From positions 1 to 61,874 of the forward strand of contig CAXSEF010000010.1 in the NCBI GenBank assembly GCA_964236535.1: DNA of 61,874 nt, given 5' to 3'. This document shows positions 48,478 through 57,609 of this stretch, one piece after another. Positions within the stretch are counted from its first letter, which is position 1. Every line of letters begins with the position of its first letter. Source of the stretch: CAXSEF01 sp964236535 (GTDB taxonomy: Bacteria > Pseudomonadota > Alphaproteobacteria > Acetobacterales > Acetobacteraceae). The notes under the pieces are model-generated. The model worked only from the letters and a program-made list of their open reading frames with translations, was not told the DNA's origin and ran no database searches. The position numbers and the translations under genes are program-made.

Positions 48478-50409
48478 TCACGCCGTCGGATGGAAGAACG
48501 CGTAGACCCGCCGCGCGGTCTCGCGGTTGATGCCGGGTGCGGCCTCGAGGTCGGGCAGGCCCGCCTGCTTCACGCCGCGCGACGAACCGAAGTGGTTGAG
48601 CAGCGCGCGCTTCCGGGCCGCGCCCACGCCCTCGATGTCGTCGAGCTCGCTGGTGGTGAGCGCGCGCGAACGGGCGGCGCGGTGGGTGGTGATGGCGAAG
48701 CGGTGCGCCTCGTCGCGCAGGCGCTGCAGGTAGTAGAGCACCGGGTCGCGCGGCGGCAGCTGGAACGGCGGCGCTTCGGCGGTGTGGAACCACTCGCGCC
48801 CGGCGTCGCGGTCCGGGCCCTTGGCGATGGCGACCAGGGTCACGTCGGTCACGCCGAGGTCGTCGAGCACCCGGCGCGCCGCAGAGTACTGCCCGGCGCC
48901 GCCGTCGATGAGGGCGATGTCCGGCCAGTCCGGCGGCGGGGTGGAAGAGTCTGCGTGCTCGCGCAGCGCACGGCCGAAGCGGCGTTCCAGCACCTCGCGC
49001 ATCATGGCGAAGTCGTCGCCGGGGGTGATCGGCCCCTTGATCGCGTACTTGCGATAGGCGTTGCGCAGGAAGCCCTCGGGTCCCGCCACGACCATCACGC
49101 CGTAGGCCGCCTGGCCCATGATGTGGCTGTTGTCGTAGGTCTCGATCCGGGTGGGCGTGGCGGCGAGGCCGAGCAGCCGGGTGACGCCGTCGAGCAGCTT
49201 CGACTGCCCGGCGCTCTCGGCGAGCCGACGTTCGAGGGCCTCGCGGGCGTTGACCTCGGCGTGCTCGACAACGGCGCGCTTCTCGCCGCGCCGGGGCACC
49301 GCGATCTCGACACGGCGCTCGGCCTTGAGGGCAAGCGCCTCCTCGATCAGCTCGGCTTCGGGGACTTCGTGGTTGGTGAGCAGCAGCGGCGGCGGCGGCT
49401 TGTCGTCGTAGAACTGCGCGATGAAGGCGGCGAGCACGACGGGCGCCTCGTCGGTGCGGGTGTGGCTCGGGAAGAAGGCGCGGTTGCCGTTGTTGCGGCC
49501 GCCGCGGACGAAGAACACCTGGATGCAGGTCTGCCCGGCGATCTGCCAGGCGGCGACGATGTCGGCATCCTCGAGGCTGGCAGGGTTGATGACGCCGCTG
49601 CTCTGCACGTGGGTGAGGCCGCGGATGCGGTCGCGGATCGCGGCGGCGCGCTCGAACTCCAGCTTTTCCGCCGCGGCCTCCATCTCGATGGCGAGCGTGC
49701 GCTGCACCGACCCGGCCTTGCCGGCAAGGAAGGCGCGCGCCTGCTCCACGAGGCCTGCGTAGCCGGCGGCGTCGATCCGTCCGACGCACGGCGCCGAGCA
49801 GCGCTTGATCTGGTGCAGCAGGCAGGGACGCGAGCGGTTGGCGAACACGGTGTCGGCGCAGGAGCGCAGCAGGAACACGCGCTGCATGGCGGTCACCGTC
49901 TGGTTCACCGCCCAGGCGGAGGCGAACGGGCCCCAGGTGTTGTTGCGTCCCGCCCTGGCGCCGCGGCCGCGGTGCTTGGTGATCTGCGGGAACGGGTGCC
50001 CCTCGGTCAGCATCAGCCAGGGGTACGACTTGTCGTCGCGCATGACGATGTTGAAGCGCGGCTTGAGACGCTTGATGAGGTTCGCCTCGAGCAGCAGCGC
50101 CTCGGCCTCGGTGTGGGTGGTGACGATCTCCATCGCCGCGGTTTCCGACACCATGCGGCGCAGGCGTTCCGGCATGCGGGCGAGCTGGGTGTACGAATAG
50201 ACCCGCTTCCTCAACGAGCGGGCCTTGCCGACGTAGAGTGCGCCGCCCTTGGCGTCGAGCATGCGGTAGACGCCCGGGCTGAGCGGCATGGTCGCCAGCG
50301 CGCGCTCGATGATGCCGACGCCGGTGGGACCGCGGGCTGCCGGCTGTTCCGGGTCGGGTCGGCCTGTCGTCGTCGGGTCGTCGGTGGGATCGGGTTGCAT
50401 CGGCCTCAT
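48478..50409 (-). CDS. uvrC: UvrABC system protein C
   Basis: About 643 residues from ATG 50409 (ATGs at 50430 and 50400 are alternatives; the longer frame upstream runs through tandem repeats). Makes both incisions in nucleotide excision repair. N-terminal GIY-YIG nuclease (PGVYRMLDAKGGALYVGKAR, 3' incision), UVR motif binding UvrB (EKLEFERAAAIRDRI), C-terminal RNase H-like nuclease (IETYDNSHIMG; DIALIDGGAGQ, 5' incision) and two helix-hairpin-helix motifs (LDDIEGVGAARKRALLNHFGS). All parts are intact. Confidence 0.97.
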   Translation of the reverse strand: MRPMQPDPTDDPTTTGRPDPEQPAARGPTGVGIIERALATMPLSPGVYRMLDAKGGALYVGKARSLRKRVYSYTQLARMPERLRRMVSETAAMEIVTTHTEAEALLLEANLIKRLKPRFNIVMRDDKSYPWLMLTEGHPFPQITKHRGRGARAGRNNTWGPFASAWAVNQTVTAMQRVFLLRSCADTVFANRSRPCLLHQIKRCSAPCVGRIDAAGYAGLVEQARAFLAGKAGSVQRTLAIEMEAAAEKLEFERAAAIRDRIRGLTHVQSSGVINPASLEDADIVAAWQIAGQTCIQVFFVRGGRNNGNRAFFPSHTRTDEAPVVLAAFIAQFYDDKPPPPLLLTNHEVPEAELIEEALALKAERRVEIAVPRRGEKRAVVEHAEVNAREALERRLAESAGQSKLLDGVTRLLGLAATPTRIETYDNSHIMGQAAYGVMVVAGPEGFLRNAYRKYAIKGPITPGDDFAMMREVLERRFGRALREHADSSTPPPDWPDIALIDGGAGQYSAARRVLDDLGVTDVTLVAIAKGPDRDAGREWFHTAEAPPFQLPPRDPVLYYLQRLRDEAHRFAITTHRAARSRALTTSELDDIEGVGAARKRALLNHFGSSRGVKQAGLPDLEAAPGINRETARRVYAFFHPTA

Positions 50410-50509
50410 GTGGGGCGTCCCCGGCACCATGGTCAGACTCTGCCCGGACCGCGTTCCCAGCGGCTCAGATCTCTGCCGGGCTACCGATGCACGACGGGCA
50501 CGATCCGGT

Positions 50510-50563
50510 CTCGCCGACGGGGCCGGACTCGCCGACGGGGCCGGACGCGCCGACGGGGGAGCC
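50510..50563. repeat. 18-bp tandem repeat, three units
   Basis: CTCGCCGACGGGGCCGGA twice exactly (50510-50527, 50528-50545) and a third, degenerate copy. Confidence 0.85.
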
Positions 50564-50602
50564 CTTTGACGAGACCGGATCGCGCCCGTGGGTTCTCGCG
50601 GC

Positions 50603-50648
50603 GTGCCTCGGGCGGAGTCCGGAGGCAAAGCCGCTGGTCCTGCCCGCC
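50603..50648 (+). repeat. dispersed palindromic repeat, family B, partial
   Basis: CGTGCCTCGGGCGGAGTCC, GGAGGCAAAGCCGCTGG and TCCTGCCCG. Lacks the first hairpin. Confidence 0.65.
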
Positions 50649-51096
50649 GGGCGGTCACGCAGCACCGGTCATGGCATGGCCACGGTGGCAATCATCCACC
50701 GAAGCTGTGGACAACTCTGTGGGCAGCGCGGCGACTATGGTGCGCCGACGGCGGTTTTCCGCCAGCTCCATCGGATTGCCCAACAAACAGGCTTCCTGCT
50801 CAACCCGTTGTTTTGAATGGGTATTTTCTTGCGGTGCGGGTCTCCGTCTCAGCCCGAACCGACATCTTGCTGCAATCATTGGGAGTCAATCCGGTTGGTG
50901 GACAGAAATCACCGGCCGGCGGCCCTGGGCAGCCCGCCTGGCTGGCCGCGCGGCGTCCGCGGCATCGACCAGGGCAGCGACGCAGCGGTTCGGGTGCACG
51001 CGCCGCGGTGTCCGGCGACGCCGCGGCATCGTTGTGATCGCCGCGTTGCACGACCTGGGTTGAACATGCGGCGAACTGTGCGACAAGGACGTCTTG

Positions 51097-54000
51097 ATGC
51101 CCACACCGTTTTCTGCCGACGACCTCGGCCGCACGTTCGATGCCCGCATCCTGATGCGCGGCAGAAGCCTGGTGCTGCTCGGCGCGGTGGACGTCCGCCT
51201 TGTCAGGGACGTGATCGCGGCGACGGTGGACGACCAGGGTGTCCGCCGCACGGTACGGCTGACGCCCTCGCTGCGCGCGCGGCGGATCGTGTTCGACAGC
51301 CAGTGCAGCTGCCAGGCCCGCGCCTGCGTCCACCTGGCGGCCACCGCGTTCGCGGCGCTGGACCGCTTTCCCGAACTCCGCCGGGCGGAACAGAAGGCGT
51401 CGCTGGGCGTGCTGTCGACGCCGGCGCGCCAGGAGCCGCGGCGGCTGGTGTTCGACGTGGCGCCTGGAGAGGGACTGCACGCCTGCTTCATCTCGGCGTC
51501 CTGGATCGGCGATCGCAGCGGCCGGGTCGAGGCGGCGACGCCGCGCCGGATCGCGGCCGACGCCGCGGCGAGCGAGTCCGAGCGCGCCATCGCCGGCCTG
51601 CTGGGCGGCGGCGAGGCGGCCCGCAACGGCGTGTCGCCTGCGAAGCTGCCCGAGGTGCTGACGAGCCTGCTGCGCTCGGGCCAGGCACGCTGGTCGACGA
51701 CGCAGCGCCCGCTGGTGAGCGGCGAGGAGCGCACGTTCCAGGCCAACGCGCCGCCGCCGCTGCCGCCGAAATCGGCGGTCCTGCTGGGTGCGACCGGGCC
51801 CTGGTATGTCGACGGCGCCAGCGGGGCGGTGGGACGGGTGCGGCTGCGCCAGCCCAAGGCTCGCGCCCCGGCGGTGCAGCCGCGCGCGCGCCGGCCGCAG
51901 TCGCCGCTGATCCCGGTGACGGACACCGAGCAGGTGATCGTCGAGCGCCGGGTGACGCCGGTGCTGCAGCTCAGCAAGCTCGAATGCCCCGACGACTATG
52001 GCAAGATGCAGCAGATCGACGCGCTGAGCCTCGATTTCGACTACGGCGACGTCCGGGTCGAGGGCAGCGACGAGCGGCAGTTCGTGCGGGTGATGGAGGC
52101 GGGCGGCCCGGCCTTCGTGCGGCGCGACACGGCCGCCGAGGCGGCGGCGTTCGACGTGTTGCGCCAGGACGGGTTCGTGCAGATGCGCGTGGCCGATGGC
52201 CGCAACGCCAAGGGACGCCGGGTGCTCGTGTTCCGCGGCGCGGACGGCAACGAGTTCTGGCACCGCTTCGTGGCGCTGCGCGTGCCGGCGCTGCAGTCGC
52301 TGGGCTGGCGGAGCCTGATCGACCGCGAGTTCGGGCCGCGCCTCGCGACTTCGGTGGGCGCGTGCGACGTGCAGGTGTCCGACGCCGAGGAGGGCGAGTT
52401 CTCGCTCGATTTCGGCATCGAGATCGACGGGGTGCGCCAGCCGCTGCTGCCGGTGCTGTCGCGCATCCTGGAGCGCGGCGGGCTGGAGATGGCGCAGATC
52501 GTCGATGGCTGCGTGATCACCAGCGTCGAGGACGGGCGGGTGCTGAAGCTTCCGGTCGAGCGCATCCGCCCGCTGCTGGCGATCATGGCCGACCTGATCG
52601 AGGCGGCGGGCCCGACCGATGGCGGGCTGCTGGTGTTGCCCGCAGCCGAGGCCACGGTCGTGCTCGAGCTCGAGGACCTGCTGGCGACGCGGTGGGAGAA
52701 CTCCGCGGCGATCGAGGCCTACGCCGAGCGGTTTCGCGGCGCGGCCGAGATCGAGTCGGTCGTGGTGCCCGCGGGCTTCACCCTGGCGCTGCGGCCCTAC
52801 CAGCAGCACGGCGTGGACTGGCTGCAGCATCTGGCCGCGCACCAGCTGAGCGGGTTCCTCGCCGACGAGATGGGGCTCGGCAAGACCGCGCAGACCATCG
52901 CCCACCTGGTGGTCGAGGACGACGCCGGGCGGCTGGACCGGCCGGCGCTGATCGTCGTGCCGACCAGCCTGATCGCCAACTGGGTGTCCGAGCTGGCGAA
53001 GTTCGCGCCGCACCTGCGGATCGAGGTGCTGCACGGTCTCGACCGCCACCAGCGGCGCGGACGGCTCGACGCGGTGCATGTGGTCATCACCACCTACACC
53101 GTGCTGGCGCGCGACATCGAGGCGATGCGCGAGCTGGCGTGGCACATCGTGGTGCTGGACGAGGCGCAGGCGATCAAGAGCCCGGACGCCAAGGCCACGC
53201 GCGCGGTCTGTCAGCTTGATTCGCGCCACCGTCTCTGCCTGTCCGGGACGCCGATCGAGAACAACCTCGAGGAGCTGTGGTCGCAGTTCGCGTTTCTGAT
53301 GCCGGGTCTGCTGGGCGACCGCCGCAGCTTCACCAAGCGGTTTCGCACGCCGATCGAGAAGCGCGGCGACGAGCAGCGCCGTCAGCAGCTGGTCAGACGC
53401 ATCCGGCCGTTCATCCTGCGCCGCACCAAGGCCGAGGTGGCGACCGAGCTGCCGCCCAAGCACACGATCCTGCGCCGCATCACCCTCGCACCGGAGCAGC
53501 GCGAGATTTACGAGACGATCCGCGGCACCCTGCAGGACAAGGTGCACGCGCAGATCGCCGAGCACAGCCTGGCACGCAGCCGCATCGTCGTGCTCGACGC
53601 CCTGCTGAAGCTGCGCCAGGCGTGTTGCGACCCGCGCCTGGTGAAGCTGCCGTCCGCGCAGTCGGTTCGGGTGTCCAGCAAGCTCGACACCCTGATGGAG
53701 ATGATCACCGAGATGGTGCCGGAGGGCCGGCGCATCCTGCTGTTCAGCCAGTTCACCTCGATGCTCGACCTGATCAAGCCCAGGCTGGAGGAGGCGGGCA
53801 TCGCCTACGCCGAGCTGCGCGGCAGCACGCGCGACCGCGCCGAGCCGGTGCGGGCGTTCCAGGCGCTCGAGGTGCCGCTGTTCCTGATCAGTCTGAAGGC
53901 GGGCGGTCGCGGGCTCAACCTCACCGCTGCGGACACGGTGATCCATTACGACCCGTGGTGGAACCCCGCCGTCGAGGACCAGGCGTCGGACCGCGCGCAC

Positions 54001-54195
54001 CGGCTGGGGCAGACCAAGTCGGTGTTCGTCTACAAGCTGATCGCGGCGGACACCGTGGAAGAGCGCATCCTGGAGCTGCAGCGGCGCAAGGCGGACCTGG
54101 CCGACATCGCGCTCGACGAGGCGGGCGATCTCGCGTTGCTGGACGACGACGACGTCGACTTCCTGTTTTCCGGGCCGCTCGAACAGGCGGCCTGA
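51097..54195 (+). CDS. SWIM-zinc-finger SNF2-family helicase
   Basis: 1032 residues from ATG 51097 (AAGGA seven bases upstream; a TTG directly before is less likely). An N-terminal SWIM zinc finger has CxC..CxH ligands C70, C72, C77 and H79. The SNF2 ATPase begins with a Q-like YQQHGVDWLQHL, Walker A DEMGLGKT (K596), DEAQ (688-691), LSGTPIENNLEELWSQ. The helicase C lobe has LLFSQFTSMLD, GSTRDRAEPV, LKAGGRGLNLTAADTVIHYDPWWNP and DRAHRLGQ. Such proteins are probably DNA translocases involved in transcription or repair; the precise role in bacteria is not established. Single gene, in front of the aminotransferases. Confidence 0.93.
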   Translation: MPTPFSADDLGRTFDARILMRGRSLVLLGAVDVRLVRDVIAATVDDQGVRRTVRLTPSLRARRIVFDSQCSCQARACVHLAATAFAALDRFPELRRAEQKASLGVLSTPARQEPRRLVFDVAPGEGLHACFISASWIGDRSGRVEAATPRRIAADAAASESERAIAGLLGGGEAARNGVSPAKLPEVLTSLLRSGQARWSTTQRPLVSGEERTFQANAPPPLPPKSAVLLGATGPWYVDGASGAVGRVRLRQPKARAPAVQPRARRPQSPLIPVTDTEQVIVERRVTPVLQLSKLECPDDYGKMQQIDALSLDFDYGDVRVEGSDERQFVRVMEAGGPAFVRRDTAAEAAAFDVLRQDGFVQMRVADGRNAKGRRVLVFRGADGNEFWHRFVALRVPALQSLGWRSLIDREFGPRLATSVGACDVQVSDAEEGEFSLDFGIEIDGVRQPLLPVLSRILERGGLEMAQIVDGCVITSVEDGRVLKLPVERIRPLLAIMADLIEAAGPTDGGLLVLPAAEATVVLELEDLLATRWENSAAIEAYAERFRGAAEIESVVVPAGFTLALRPYQQHGVDWLQHLAAHQLSGFLADEMGLGKTAQTIAHLVVEDDAGRLDRPALIVVPTSLIANWVSELAKFAPHLRIEVLHGLDRHQRRGRLDAVHVVITTYTVLARDIEAMRELAWHIVVLDEAQAIKSPDAKATRAVCQLDSRHRLCLSGTPIENNLEELWSQFAFLMPGLLGDRRSFTKRFRTPIEKRGDEQRRQQLVRRIRPFILRRTKAEVATELPPKHTILRRITLAPEQREIYETIRGTLQDKVHAQIAEHSLARSRIVVLDALLKLRQACCDPRLVKLPSAQSVRVSSKLDTLMEMITEMVPEGRRILLFSQFTSMLDLIKPRLEEAGIAYAELRGSTRDRAEPVRAFQALEVPLFLISLKAGGRGLNLTAADTVIHYDPWWNPAVEDQASDRAHRLGQTKSVFVYKLIAADTVEERILELQRRKADLADIALDEAGDLALLDDDDVDFLFSGPLEQAA

Positions 54196-54601
54196 CGGCC
54201 AGGGCTCTGTGCTGCCACGCCGGACGCCGCGAACCGCCGCGGAGTGCCTCGGCTCCGGCATGGCTCAGGAGCAGCGTGTGTGCAGGAGGCGCGCGGCGTT
54301 CCTCCTGCCGCGGGCGCTGCGCATTCGCATCGGGTGCCTGGCCCATGCCCGGTCCGCGTTGCCGTGGCGCGAGGCGGCGTCCTGGCCTGCCTGCTCGCGG
54401 GCCGGGTCTCCACGCGATGGTGCGGCCGGCGGGCCTGCGGCGGACTGCATGCGGCAACCTCGCGGCCAGCGCTGCAGCGATGCGCCGGTGTCCGCGTGAT
54501 CGGCCGGGGCTGGTGCCCGTTGATCCCGCAGCGGCGGCGGGACTAGGGTGCGCGCCGCCCGGGGCTCGCCCTCTCCGGTCGCTGCCGACAGGATCCCTGC
54601 C
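54196..54601. other. 406-bp spacer, helicase to first aminotransferase
   Basis: GC-rich; short ORFs on both strands have no ribosome-binding site or domain. I see no repeat or terminator. Confidence 0.4.
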
Positions 54602-55804
54602 ATGAAGCTCACCGCCGAACGCCTCGACCGCGTCAGTCCCAGCCAGACCATCGCGATCTCGACCAAGGCCCGCGCGCTCAAGGCCGCCGGACGAGACGTG
54701 ATCAGCCTGTCGGCCGGCGAGCCCGATTTCGACACCCCGGACAACGTCAAGCAGGCGGCGATACGCGCCATCGAGGCCGGACAGACCAAGTATACCGACG
54801 TCTCGGGCACGCCGGCGCTGCGCCAGGCCATCGCCGCCAAGTTCGCCCGCGATTCCGGGCTCGACTACACGCCGGAGGAGATCATCGTCTCCACGGGCGG
54901 CAAGCAGGTCATCTTCAACTGCATGGCTGCGACGCTGGACGCCGGCGACGAGGTGATCATCCCGAGCCCGTGCTGGGTCAGCTATCCCGACATCGTGGCG
55001 CTGGCGGACGGGGTGCCGGTGATCGTGCCCTGCGGCCAGAACACCGGCTTCAAGCTGCGTGCCGAGGACCTGGAGGCCGCGATCACGCCGCGCACCCGCT
55101 GGTTCATGCTGAACAGCCCGAACAATCCCACCGGGGCGGCGTATTCCGCCGAGGATCTGCGGCCGATCTGCGACGTGCTGCTGCGCCATCCGGACGTGTG
55201 GGTGTTCACCGACGACATCTACGAGAAGCTGGTCTATGACGGTTTCAAGGCCGCGACGATCGTGCAGGTCGAGCCGCGGCTGCGCGGGCGCACCGTGACG
55301 ATGAACGGCGTGTCCAAGGCCTATGCGATGACCGGCTGGCGCATCGGCTACGCCGGCGCACCACTCGCGCTGATCAAGGCGATGGACAAGCTGCAGAGCC
55401 AGTCGACGTCGAGCGCCTCGTCGATCAGCCAGGCGGCGGCGGTCGAGGCGCTGAACGGCCAGCAGCAGTCGGTCTCGGCGATGGCCGAGACCTACCAGGG
55501 CCGGCGCGACCTCGTGGTGGAGATGCTGAACCAGGCGCCGGGCATCCACTGCCACAAGCCGGAGGGGGCGTTCTACGTCTATCCCTCGGTGCATGGCTGC
55601 ATCGGCAAGACCAGCTCTGGCGGTGCGGCGATCACCGATGACGAGAGCTTCGTGACCGCGCTGCTGGACGAGGCGGGGGTGGCCGCGGTGCATGGGGCGG
55701 CGTTCATGTACCCGGGGCATTTCCGCATCAGCTACGCCACCGATACCGAAAGTCTGCGCGACGCTTGCGGGCGCATCCAGCGGTTCTGCGCGGGGCTGCG
55801 CTGA
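54602..55804 (+). CDS. class I aspartate-type aminotransferase (first paralogue)
   Basis: 400 residues, PLP-dependent fold type I. Transfers the amino group from aspartate or a related amino acid to 2-oxoglutarate. ATG 54602 with AGGA upstream (MKLTAERLDRVSPSQTIAIS). GEPDFDTP substrate-binding loop, NSPNNPTGA with the conserved Asn/Pro, DDIYEKLVYD with Asp/Tyr, and the Schiff-base lysine K239 in NGVSKAYAMTGWRIGY. The C-terminal FRISYATD has the carboxylate-binding Arg. Subgroup I-gamma (Thermus/alphaproteobacterial AspC-like); it may also accept prephenate, which cannot be told from sequence alone. Confidence 0.95.
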   Translation: MKLTAERLDRVSPSQTIAISTKARALKAAGRDVISLSAGEPDFDTPDNVKQAAIRAIEAGQTKYTDVSGTPALRQAIAAKFARDSGLDYTPEEIIVSTGGKQVIFNCMAATLDAGDEVIIPSPCWVSYPDIVALADGVPVIVPCGQNTGFKLRAEDLEAAITPRTRWFMLNSPNNPTGAAYSAEDLRPICDVLLRHPDVWVFTDDIYEKLVYDGFKAATIVQVEPRLRGRTVTMNGVSKAYAMTGWRIGYAGAPLALIKAMDKLQSQSTSSASSISQAAAVEALNGQQQSVSAMAETYQGRRDLVVEMLNQAPGIHCHKPEGAFYVYPSVHGCIGKTSSGGAAITDDESFVTALLDEAGVAAVHGAAFMYPGHFRISYATDTESLRDACGRIQRFCAGLR

Positions 55805-55823
55805 TTGCGGGCTTGCCGGACGC

Positions 55824-55873
55824 GAGGCTGGGCTCTGCCCGGACCCGCCAGGGGCGCGCCGCCCCTGGACCGG
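55824..55873 (+). repeat. dispersed palindromic repeat, family A
   Basis: GAGGCTGGGCTCTGCCCGG, ACCCGCCAGGGG and CGCGCCGCCCCTGGACCGG between the two aminotransferase genes. Confidence 0.9.
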
Positions 55874-55910
55874 CGTTTGGCAGGGGGAAGCGTCGGGCTT
55901 CCTTTGGGGT

Positions 55911-55970
55911 GGATCTTGAGGGTTTCGCCCTGAGCGGAGTCTGGCGGCACAGCTTGTGGACTTGCCTGCC
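55911..55970 (+). repeat. dispersed palindromic repeat, family B
   Basis: GGATCTTGAGGGTTTCGCCC, TGAGCGGAGTCTGG and CGGCACAGCTTGTGG, CTTGCCTGCC. It ends exactly at the proposed start of the second aminotransferase. Confidence 0.8.
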
Positions 55971-57203
55971 TTGACCGTTCCCGCCCTCGCGGAACGTCTC
56001 GTCCGGGCGCCAACGGCGGCCAGCGTGGCGATGTCGGTGCGCGCGCGTGCGATGCAGGCGCGCGGCCTCGACGTGATTTCGCTGACGATCGGCGAGCCGG
56101 ACTTCGCCTCGCCGGCGCACGTGATCCAGGCGGCGCACCAGGCGGCGCTGCGCGGCGAGACAAAGTATCCGCCGCAGGACGGCACGCCGGCGCTCAAGGC
56201 GGCGATCGCACGCAAGTTCGCCCGCGACGGGCTGGCGTTCGAGCCGGACGAGATCATCGTGGCCAACGGCGGCAAACAGGTGATCTTCGATGCGCTGGCT
56301 GCCACGCTGGACCCGGGCTCGGAGGTGATCGTCCCAGCGCCATACTGGAACGCCTACCCCCTTGTGGCGCGGCTGCTGGGCGGAGTCGCGGTCGAGGTGG
56401 CATCCCACGGAGCGGACGGGTTCCGGCCGCAGGTCGCGGCGCTGGAGGCAGCGATCACGCCGCGCACCCGCTGGCTGGTGCTGAACTTCCCGAACAATCC
56501 GAGCGGAGCGGTCTGCAGCGCGGAGGAACTGGCGGGGATCGGCACGATGCTGCTGCGCCATCCGCAGGTCTGGGTACTGTCGGACGACATGTACGAGGCG
56601 TTGCGCTTCGACGGGCAGCCGCATGCGACGCTGGCGGCGGTCGAGCCAAGGCTGCGCGATCGGGTGCTGACACTGGGCGGGGTGTCGAAGTCGTACGCGA
56701 TGACCGGGTGGCGTGTCGGCTGGGGTGCGGGCCCGCGTCGGCTGGTTGCGGCGATGGCTGCGGTGCAGGGCCATGCCACGGCCGGGGTGTGCGCGCCGGC
56801 GCAGGCAGCGGCGGCTGCGGCGCTCGACGGGCCGCAGGATGGGGTCGCGGCGATGCGCGAGGCGTACCGGCGGCGGCGCGATCTGGTGGTGGAGGGGCTC
56901 GGTGCGGCACCCGGCTTGATCTGCCACCGGCCGGACGGGGCGTTCTATGTCTATCCGTCGGTCGGCGGGCTGATCGGCGGGCGCAGTGCTGCGGGAGTGG
57001 GCCTGGTCGACGACGCGGCGGTGTGCGGCGCGCTGCTCGAGGAGGCGCATGTCGCCACGGTGTTTGGCGCGGCGTTCGGCATGAGCCCATATCTGCGGCT
57101 GTCCTGCGCCGCGTCGGACGCGGTGCTGGCGGAGGCATGCCGGCGCGTGGTCGCGTTTTGCCGGGCGGTGAGCTTCTCTCCGGCGGTGCGGCAGGTCGTT
57201 TGA
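55971..57203 (+). CDS. class I aminotransferase (second paralogue)
   Basis: 410 residues from TTG 55971, the start that best matches the length of the first paralogue (GTG 55956 is the longest option but lies in the repeat). It shares the full family layout: TIGEPDFASP, NFPNNPSGAV, SDDMYEALRFD and Schiff-base lysine K240 in GGVSKSYAMTGWRVGW. The two copies differ too much to be a recent duplication. Substrate specificity is not determinable. The second copy ends in an extra roughly 10-residue tail (SFSPAVRQVV). Confidence 0.9.
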   Translation: MTVPALAERLVRAPTAASVAMSVRARAMQARGLDVISLTIGEPDFASPAHVIQAAHQAALRGETKYPPQDGTPALKAAIARKFARDGLAFEPDEIIVANGGKQVIFDALAATLDPGSEVIVPAPYWNAYPLVARLLGGVAVEVASHGADGFRPQVAALEAAITPRTRWLVLNFPNNPSGAVCSAEELAGIGTMLLRHPQVWVLSDDMYEALRFDGQPHATLAAVEPRLRDRVLTLGGVSKSYAMTGWRVGWGAGPRRLVAAMAAVQGHATAGVCAPAQAAAAAALDGPQDGVAAMREAYRRRRDLVVEGLGAAPGLICHRPDGAFYVYPSVGGLIGGRSAAGVGLVDDAAVCGALLEEAHVATVFGAAFGMSPYLRLSCAASDAVLAEACRRVVAFCRAVSFSPAVRQVV

Positions 57204-57314
57204 TCGGCGACACCGGATGCCAGGTGACGCTGCCCGATGCATTGAAACAAAGCCTTACACAGCAAAGCCACAATGCCGTGTTAAGATCGGGACAGGCGAT
57301 AACCCGGAGGTCAG

Positions 57315-57533
57315 ATGTCCCTGATCGCGCACCCACCCATCATCGCAGCCCGACTGGTCTCGATTGCCGAAGCGAGGACGCGTGACCCGGCGCCAGCGCC
57401 CGGGCCCTCCCGCCGCCGACGGCGGGCCAGCCGCCGGCTGGGTCATCTTGTTGCATTGTGTGCGATGAGTGCCTGGCTGGCCGTGGGGGTGATGCCGGTG
57501 GCCGCGGCGCTGTACGCGATCTGCGGCGGGTAG
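57315..57533 (+). CDS. small membrane protein of unknown function
   Basis: 72 residues. ATG 57315 has GGAGG five bases upstream, which supports a real gene. A basic stretch (PSRRRRRASRRLG) precedes one hydrophobic helix (HLVALCAMSAWLAVGVMPVAAALYAI), so an N-in single-pass inner-membrane protein is likely. No family recognised. A slightly AT-richer stretch upstream (57240-57300) may hold its promoter. Confidence 0.55.
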   Translation: MSLIAHPPIIAARLVSIAEARTRDPAPAPGPSRRRRRASRRLGHLVALCAMSAWLAVGVMPVAAALYAICGG

Positions 57534-57609
57534 CGGGCATCCTGTAGGACAGGAGCCGGAACGGAGGCTTGCCCGGCAGCCCGCCGATGCGGGCCGCCGG
57601 AGCGGCGAT

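Larger units (their letters stand above)
50410..51096. other. 687-bp divergent spacer uvrC / helicase
   Basis: No gene is supported. It contains an 18-bp tandem repeat (50510-50563), a family B repeat (about 50603-50648) and an AT-richer section (50690-50900) that should hold the promoter of the helicase gene. One sequence, TGTGGACAA near 50707, resembles a DnaA box but stands alone. Confidence 0.5.

Noticed and set aside
50700..50830. DnaA-box-like TGTGGACAA and AT-richer DNA as a replication origin
   Set aside because: Only one imperfect box is present, with no cluster, no AT-rich unwinding element and no origin-linked genes.
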